Below are positions 59,682-64,000 of a stretch of 64,000 bases of DNA, in pieces. The notes beneath the pieces are model-generated. The model saw only the letters and a program-made list of their open reading frames with translations, ran no database searches and had not been told where the DNA came from. The position numbers were made by a program, and so were the translations under genes. The stretch covers positions 5,073,001 through 5,137,000 of the forward strand of contig NZ_CP030038.1 of NCBI RefSeq assembly GCF_015291725.1. Reading direction: 5' to 3'. The DNA is from Bradyrhizobium sp. CCBAU 51765. Lineage in GTDB: Bacteria > Pseudomonadota > Alphaproteobacteria > Rhizobiales > Xanthobacteraceae. Each line of letters starts with the position of its first letter. Positions within the stretch are counted from its first letter, which is position 1.

Positions 59682-62069
59682 CTATTCCGCGGCGACCGGC
59701 AGCGACGCGTTCTGCAACAAGCGCCAGATCCGGTTCGGCGTGGCCGGCATGTCGACATGGGTGACGCCGAGATGCGAGAGCGCGTCGACGACCGCGTTGA
59801 TGACCGCCGCCGGCGAGCCGATGGTTCCGACCTCACCGCACCCCTTCACGCCCATCGGCGTATGCGTGCACAGGGTGGAATGGGTCGCCACCTTCATCAT
59901 CGGCAGATGATCCGCGCGCGGCATGCAGTAGTCCATCAGCGAGCCCGACAGCAATTGCCCTGAACCTTCGTCGTAGACCGCATTCTCGAACAGCGCCTGG
60001 CCGACGCCCTGCACGATGCCGCCGTGCAACTGCCCCTCGACGATCATCGGGTTGATCACCGTGCCGACATCGTCGACTGCGGTGTAGTTGACCAGCGTGA
60101 CCGTGCCCGTCTCCGGATCGACCTCGACCTCGGCGATGTGGCAGCCGCCGGGATAGGTGAAGTTGACGGGATCGTAGTAGGCCTGCTCCTCGAGCCCCGG
60201 CTCCAGCACTTCCAGCGGATAATTGTGCGGCACATAGGCCGCGCCGGCGATCTCCTCGAAGGTCTTGCTGCGGTCCGTGCCCGCGACCGAAAACTTTCCT
60301 GCCTCGAACTGAATATCGACTTCGGCCGCCTCGAGCAGATGGGACGCGATCTTCTTGCCCTTGGCGATCACCTTGTCGGTCGCCTTCGACAACGCGGCAC
60401 CGCCGACCACGAGGGATCGCGAGCCATAGGTGCCCATGCCGAACTGCACCCGATCGGTATCGCCGAACACGATGTCGACATTCTCGAAGGCGACGCCGAG
60501 CTTTTCCGAGACGATCTGCGCAAAGGTCGTCTCGTGGCCCTGGCCGTGATTGTGGGTGCCGATCATGACCGTGACCTGGCCCGTCGGATGCACGCGCACC
60601 GTAGCGCTCTCGTAGAGGCCGCCGCGCGCGCCGAGCCTCCCTGCGAAGCGCGACGGCGCAAGTCCGCAGGCCTCGACATAAGTTGAGTAGCCGAGCCCGC
60701 GGAACTTGCCTTTGCTGGCCGAAGCCGCCTTGCGGATACCGAAATTCTTGACGTCGGCGGCAACCAGTGCGCCATCGAGGCAGCCCATGGGATCGCCGGA
60801 ATCGTACTGCACCAATACCGGCGTCTGGTACGGATAGGCCTCCTTCGGTATCATGTTGCGGCGGCGGATCTCGACGCGGTCGATCCCCATCTCGCTGGCT
60901 GCGACATCGACGATGCGCTCCAGCACGAACGTCGCCTCGGGCCGGCCCGCGCCCCGATAAGCGTCAACCGGCACGGTGTTGGTGAACACCACCTTCACGT
61001 TGCAGTAGATCGCGGGCGTGGTGTAGACGCCGCCGAGAAGCGGCCCATAGAGATTGGTCGGGATGTTGGGACCGAAGGTTGAGAGATAGCCGCCCATATT
61101 GGCGAGCGTGTTGACGCGGAAGGCGAGGAATTTTCCGGTCTCGTCGAGCGCGAGCTCAGCCTCCGTGACGTGGTCGCGGCCGTGACGGTCGGAAACATAG
61201 CCCTCCGAGCGGCTCGCCACCCATTTCACCGGCCGCCTGACGCGCTTGGCGGCCCAGGTGATCACGGCCTCCTCGCCGTAATGGAACTGCTTGACACCGA
61301 ACCCGCCGCCGACATCCGGCGCCACCACGCGCAGCTTGTGCTGCGGGATGTTCAGCACCAAGGCGCCCATCAGGAAGCGCACGACATGCGGGAACTGGCT
61401 TGTGGTCCACAGCGTGAAGCGATCGGTGCCCGGCTCGTATTCGGCGATCGCTGCGCGCGGTTCCATGGGGTTGCCGATCAGGCGGTTATTGACCAGGCTG
61501 AGCTTGGCGACATGCGCGGCCTTCTTGAACGCGGTCTCGACCGCGGCCTTGTCGCCGAGCTCCCAGTCGCAACAGATGTTGTTCGGAACATCGTCGAAAA
61601 GCTGCGGCGCATTGGGCCTGACAGCTTCGAGCAGTCCGACCACTGAGGGCAACACCTCGTAGTCGATCTTCAACAGCTCGGCCCCGACATTCGCCTGCTC
61701 CGGCGTCTCGGCGACGACGAAGGCCACCATGTCGCCGACGAAGCGCACCTTGCCCTGCGCCAGCATCGGGAACGGCGGCTCCTTCATCGGAACGCCCTTG
61801 GCATCCGAGATGCCCCAACCGCAGGGCAACGAGCCGAGCCCATCGGCCTTGACGTCCTCGCCGGTCAGCACGGCGATGACGCCGGGCGCAGCCAGCGCCG
61901 CGCTCTTGTCGATGCCACGCAGGACCGCATGCCCGTGCGGCGAGCGCACGAACACGCCCGCGGCCATGCCGGGGCGCTTGATGTCGGAGACGTAATTGCC
62001 GCGGCCAGTGAGAAAGCGCTGGTCCTCTTTCCGCTTCGGCGCGGCGCCAATGCCGATCACATTGCCCAT
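59682..62069 (-). CDS. Molybdenum hydroxylase large subunit (form II CoxL-like)
   Basis: Molybdopterin-cytosine-dinucleotide subunit of the xanthine oxidase family, 795 aa from the ATG at 62069 (MGNVIGIGAAPK). The active-site loop reads AYRGAGR (370-376), the form II version, not the AYRCSFR of true CO dehydrogenase, so CO is unlikely to be the substrate. GGGFGVK (254-260) and the catalytic Glu746 in GCGEVGTIGSP are present. It starts 2 nt after the small subunit. The real reaction, probably hydroxylation of an N-heterocycle or aldehyde, cannot be read from sequence. The open frame above 62069 belongs to another frame of the small-subunit gene. Confidence 0.94.
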   Translation of the reverse strand: MGNVIGIGAAPKRKEDQRFLTGRGNYVSDIKRPGMAAGVFVRSPHGHAVLRGIDKSAALAAPGVIAVLTGEDVKADGLGSLPCGWGISDAKGVPMKEPPFPMLAQGKVRFVGDMVAFVVAETPEQANVGAELLKIDYEVLPSVVGLLEAVRPNAPQLFDDVPNNICCDWELGDKAAVETAFKKAAHVAKLSLVNNRLIGNPMEPRAAIAEYEPGTDRFTLWTTSQFPHVVRFLMGALVLNIPQHKLRVVAPDVGGGFGVKQFHYGEEAVITWAAKRVRRPVKWVASRSEGYVSDRHGRDHVTEAELALDETGKFLAFRVNTLANMGGYLSTFGPNIPTNLYGPLLGGVYTTPAIYCNVKVVFTNTVPVDAYRGAGRPEATFVLERIVDVAASEMGIDRVEIRRRNMIPKEAYPYQTPVLVQYDSGDPMGCLDGALVAADVKNFGIRKAASASKGKFRGLGYSTYVEACGLAPSRFAGRLGARGGLYESATVRVHPTGQVTVMIGTHNHGQGHETTFAQIVSEKLGVAFENVDIVFGDTDRVQFGMGTYGSRSLVVGGAALSKATDKVIAKGKKIASHLLEAAEVDIQFEAGKFSVAGTDRSKTFEEIAGAAYVPHNYPLEVLEPGLEEQAYYDPVNFTYPGGCHIAEVEVDPETGTVTLVNYTAVDDVGTVINPMIVEGQLHGGIVQGVGQALFENAVYDEGSGQLLSGSLMDYCMPRADHLPMMKVATHSTLCTHTPMGVKGCGEVGTIGSPAAVINAVVDALSHLGVTHVDMPATPNRIWRLLQNASLPVAAE

Positions 62070-62071
62070 GG

Positions 62072-62563
<492 letters not shown>

Positions 62564-62584
62564 GCTCCTGTGCGCGACGGGTCT

Positions 62585-63691
62585 TCAGGCGAGTGGCAAC
62601 GCGCTGCCGGTGGCCCATGTGGCCATCACGACATCGCCTACGGCGAAGGGATCTGCGAAGAAGGTCTTCTCCGGCACGTAGGCGACGAACTCGTCGTCCG
62701 GCACCGTGTCGAGCATGACCTTGACGAAATAGCCCTGGTATTCGATCGCGAGCACGCGGCTCGGCAGCGAGGTTGTGCACCCCGGGGGCAAGTCTCTGCC
62801 GGGCCGGACCAGCGCGACGTCGTCGCGGCGCACCGCGATATCGACCTTGTCGCCGACACTGACGGCCGAGCGTGGCCGCAACGGCACCTCGATGCCTTCG
62901 GGCGCCGCCTGCGCGAGCGTGAAGCTCGCGCCGTTGACCTTCTCGACGCGGCCCGACAACACGTTCTGGCCGCCCATGAACTCGGCGACATAGCGATCGT
63001 GCGGATGCGCGTAGACGTCGCGCGCCGGACCCGCCTGCTTGATCCTGCCCTGCTCCATCACGACGACGAGGTCGGCCAGCGCAATCGCCTCGAGCTGGGT
63101 ATGGGTGACATGGATGAAGGTGATGCCGAGCTCCTGCTGCATCCGCCGCAGCTCCTGGCGCATCTGGACGCGGAGCTGCTCGTCGAGCGCGGACAGCGGC
63201 TCGTCGAGCAGCAGCACGCGCGGCTCGGTGATCGCGGCCCGCGCCAGCGCCACACGCTGCTGCTGCCCACCGGAAAGCTGAGCGGGCAAACGGTCGGCGA
63301 ACTGCGTCAGCCTGACCTTCTCAATCATGGCATCCGCTGCGCGCAGCCGATCGGACTTGGACTGGCCGCGCACGCGAAGTGCAAAGGCGATGTTCTCCCG
63401 CACGGTCAGATGCGGGAACAGCGCGTAAGACTGAAACATCATCGCGGTGCGCCGTTGCACCGGCGCAAGACCAACGACGTTCTGGCCGCCGATCACGATC
63501 TCGCCGGCGGTCGGGTCGTCATGGCCTGCGATCATGCGAAGGATCGTGGTCTTGCCACAGCCGGACGGGCCGATGAAGCAGCAATAGGCACCGTCCGCGA
63601 TCTTCAGATTGACGCCGTCGACCACGTAGGTCGCGCCGTCAAAGCTCTTGCAGACGCCCGCCAGTTCGATATCGCCGCGATCGCTCTTCAT
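62585..63691 (-). CDS. Polyamine/opine-type ABC transporter ATPase (PotA-like)
   Basis: ATPase of 368 aa. Walker A GPSGCGKTT (41-49), signature LSGGQQQR (139-146), Walker B VLLLDEPLSALD, and a C-terminal TOBE region (about 285-365), as in PotA/PhnT-type importers. I chose the ATG at 63691 (MKSDRGDIEL); the longer frame lies in the permease gene. The stop precedes the [2Fe-2S] subunit by 21 nt, which suggests the transporter imports the hydroxylase substrate. Confidence 0.94.
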   Translation of the reverse strand: MKSDRGDIELAGVCKSFDGATYVVDGVNLKIADGAYCCFIGPSGCGKTTILRMIAGHDDPTAGEIVIGGQNVVGLAPVQRRTAMMFQSYALFPHLTVRENIAFALRVRGQSKSDRLRAADAMIEKVRLTQFADRLPAQLSGGQQQRVALARAAITEPRVLLLDEPLSALDEQLRVQMRQELRRMQQELGITFIHVTHTQLEAIALADLVVVMEQGRIKQAGPARDVYAHPHDRYVAEFMGGQNVLSGRVEKVNGASFTLAQAAPEGIEVPLRPRSAVSVGDKVDIAVRRDDVALVRPGRDLPPGCTTSLPSRVLAIEYQGYFVKVMLDTVPDDEFVAYVPEKTFFADPFAVGDVVMATWATGSALPLA

Positions 63692-63693
63692 TC

Positions 63694-64000
63694 CTAACCC
63701 TTTGTCGCGCTGCCGCGCCTTTTCTGGATCAGCACGATGGTGCCGAGGCTCGCACCGATGACGACGAAGGAGACGATGGTGGTCACCGTGCCGAGCGCGT
63801 AGAGCGAGGGCGAGGTGACGTTCAGCGTCATGCTCCAGATTTCCAGCGGCAGCGTGTTCAGCGAGCCTGCCGTCTGCAGGCTGCGTGCAAACTCGTCGTA
63901 GGACAGCGTGAAGCCGAACAGCGCAACCGCGACGAGACCGGGCGCCAGCACCGGGATCATCACCAGCCGGATCGACTGCCAACGGCTGGCGCCGAGATCG
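63694..64000 (-). CDS. Polyamine-type ABC permease (PotC-like), 5' end outside window
   Basis: C-terminal portion of an inner-membrane permease. The reading frame is open to the right edge and includes the family's cytoplasmic loop DLGASRWQSIRLVMIPVLAPG, which contacts the ATPase. Two transmembrane segments follow, ending in a basic tail (QKRRGSATKG). Its stop is 2 nt from the ATPase start. The other permease and the binding protein should lie to the right. Confidence 0.9.
   Translation of the reverse strand, partial: DLGASRWQSIRLVMIPVLAPGLVAVALFGFTLSYDEFARSLQTAGSLNTLPLEIWSMTLNVTSPSLYALGTVTTIVSFVVIGASLGTIVLIQKRRGSATKG

Noticed and set aside
59682..62069. Annotation as aerobic CO dehydrogenase
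   Set aside because: The active-site loop is AYRGAGR, not AYRCSFR, so the CO-oxidising signature is missing.

Overview
This is a GC-rich window of dense, mostly minus-strand operons. The gene families fit an alphaproteobacterium of the Bradyrhizobium/Rhodopseudomonas type: an Fhu-type siderophore importer, a pvdL-like lipopeptide NRPS set, a urease joined to a urea/amide ABC transporter, and a molybdenum hydroxylase operon. The taxonomic call is inference from gene content, not from a marker gene. I saw no tRNA, rRNA, CRISPR array or insertion sequence.

Region 1 (1-42001) is a siderophore locus. Reading leftward from about 39.3 kb, one apparent operon encodes an MbtH protein, a type II thioesterase, a SyrP-like non-heme iron hydroxylase, three giant NRPSs (3247, 2191 and 5482 aa), an HSL-type esterase, FhuD and a double-length FhuB. 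A partial FhuC ATPase converges on fhuB from the left edge. A TonB-dependent receptor lies just upstream, separated from mbtH by a good terminator hairpin. If gene order equals assembly order, the domains are FAAL-ACP, C-A(Asp)-PCP-E, C-A(diamino acid?)-PCP | C-A(aromatic)-PCP, C-A(Gly)-PCP | C-A(Orn-type)-PCP-E, C-A(Ser-like)-PCP-E, C-A(Gly)-PCP, C-A(Orn-type)-PCP-TE. The prediction is an N-acylated octapeptide whose first residue is beta-hydroxylated D-Asp and whose fifth and eighth residues come from the same ornithine-type code. Three bidentate iron ligands are therefore plausible. No ornithine N-hydroxylase lies in the window. Two Gly-type A domains, one in each of two NRPS genes, share a nearly identical 1.6 kb DNA tract that starts at the carrier serine codon.

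Region 2 (42002-56071) is a urea/amide utilisation unit. A compact minus-strand operon runs: Tat-exported binding protein, two Liv/Urt-type permeases, two ATPases, amidase-signature hydrolase, small ABM-domain protein, ureE, ureF, fused ureAB, ureC, ureG, ureD. Many junctions overlap by 1-11 nt. The urease alpha subunit is divergent at the active-site flap. Upstream lie a signal-less AmiC-like amide-binding protein (minus strand) and a divergent MarR regulator (plus strand), with AT-rich repeat motifs in the intergenic DNA.

Region 3 (56289-64000) holds a plus-strand LysR regulator converging on a minus-strand operon. That operon encodes a polyamine-type ABC permease (cut by the right edge), its ATPase, the small, large and medium subunits of a form II (not CO-oxidising) molybdenum hydroxylase, and a second amidase. 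It looks like uptake plus oxidation/hydrolysis of an unidentified N-containing substrate.
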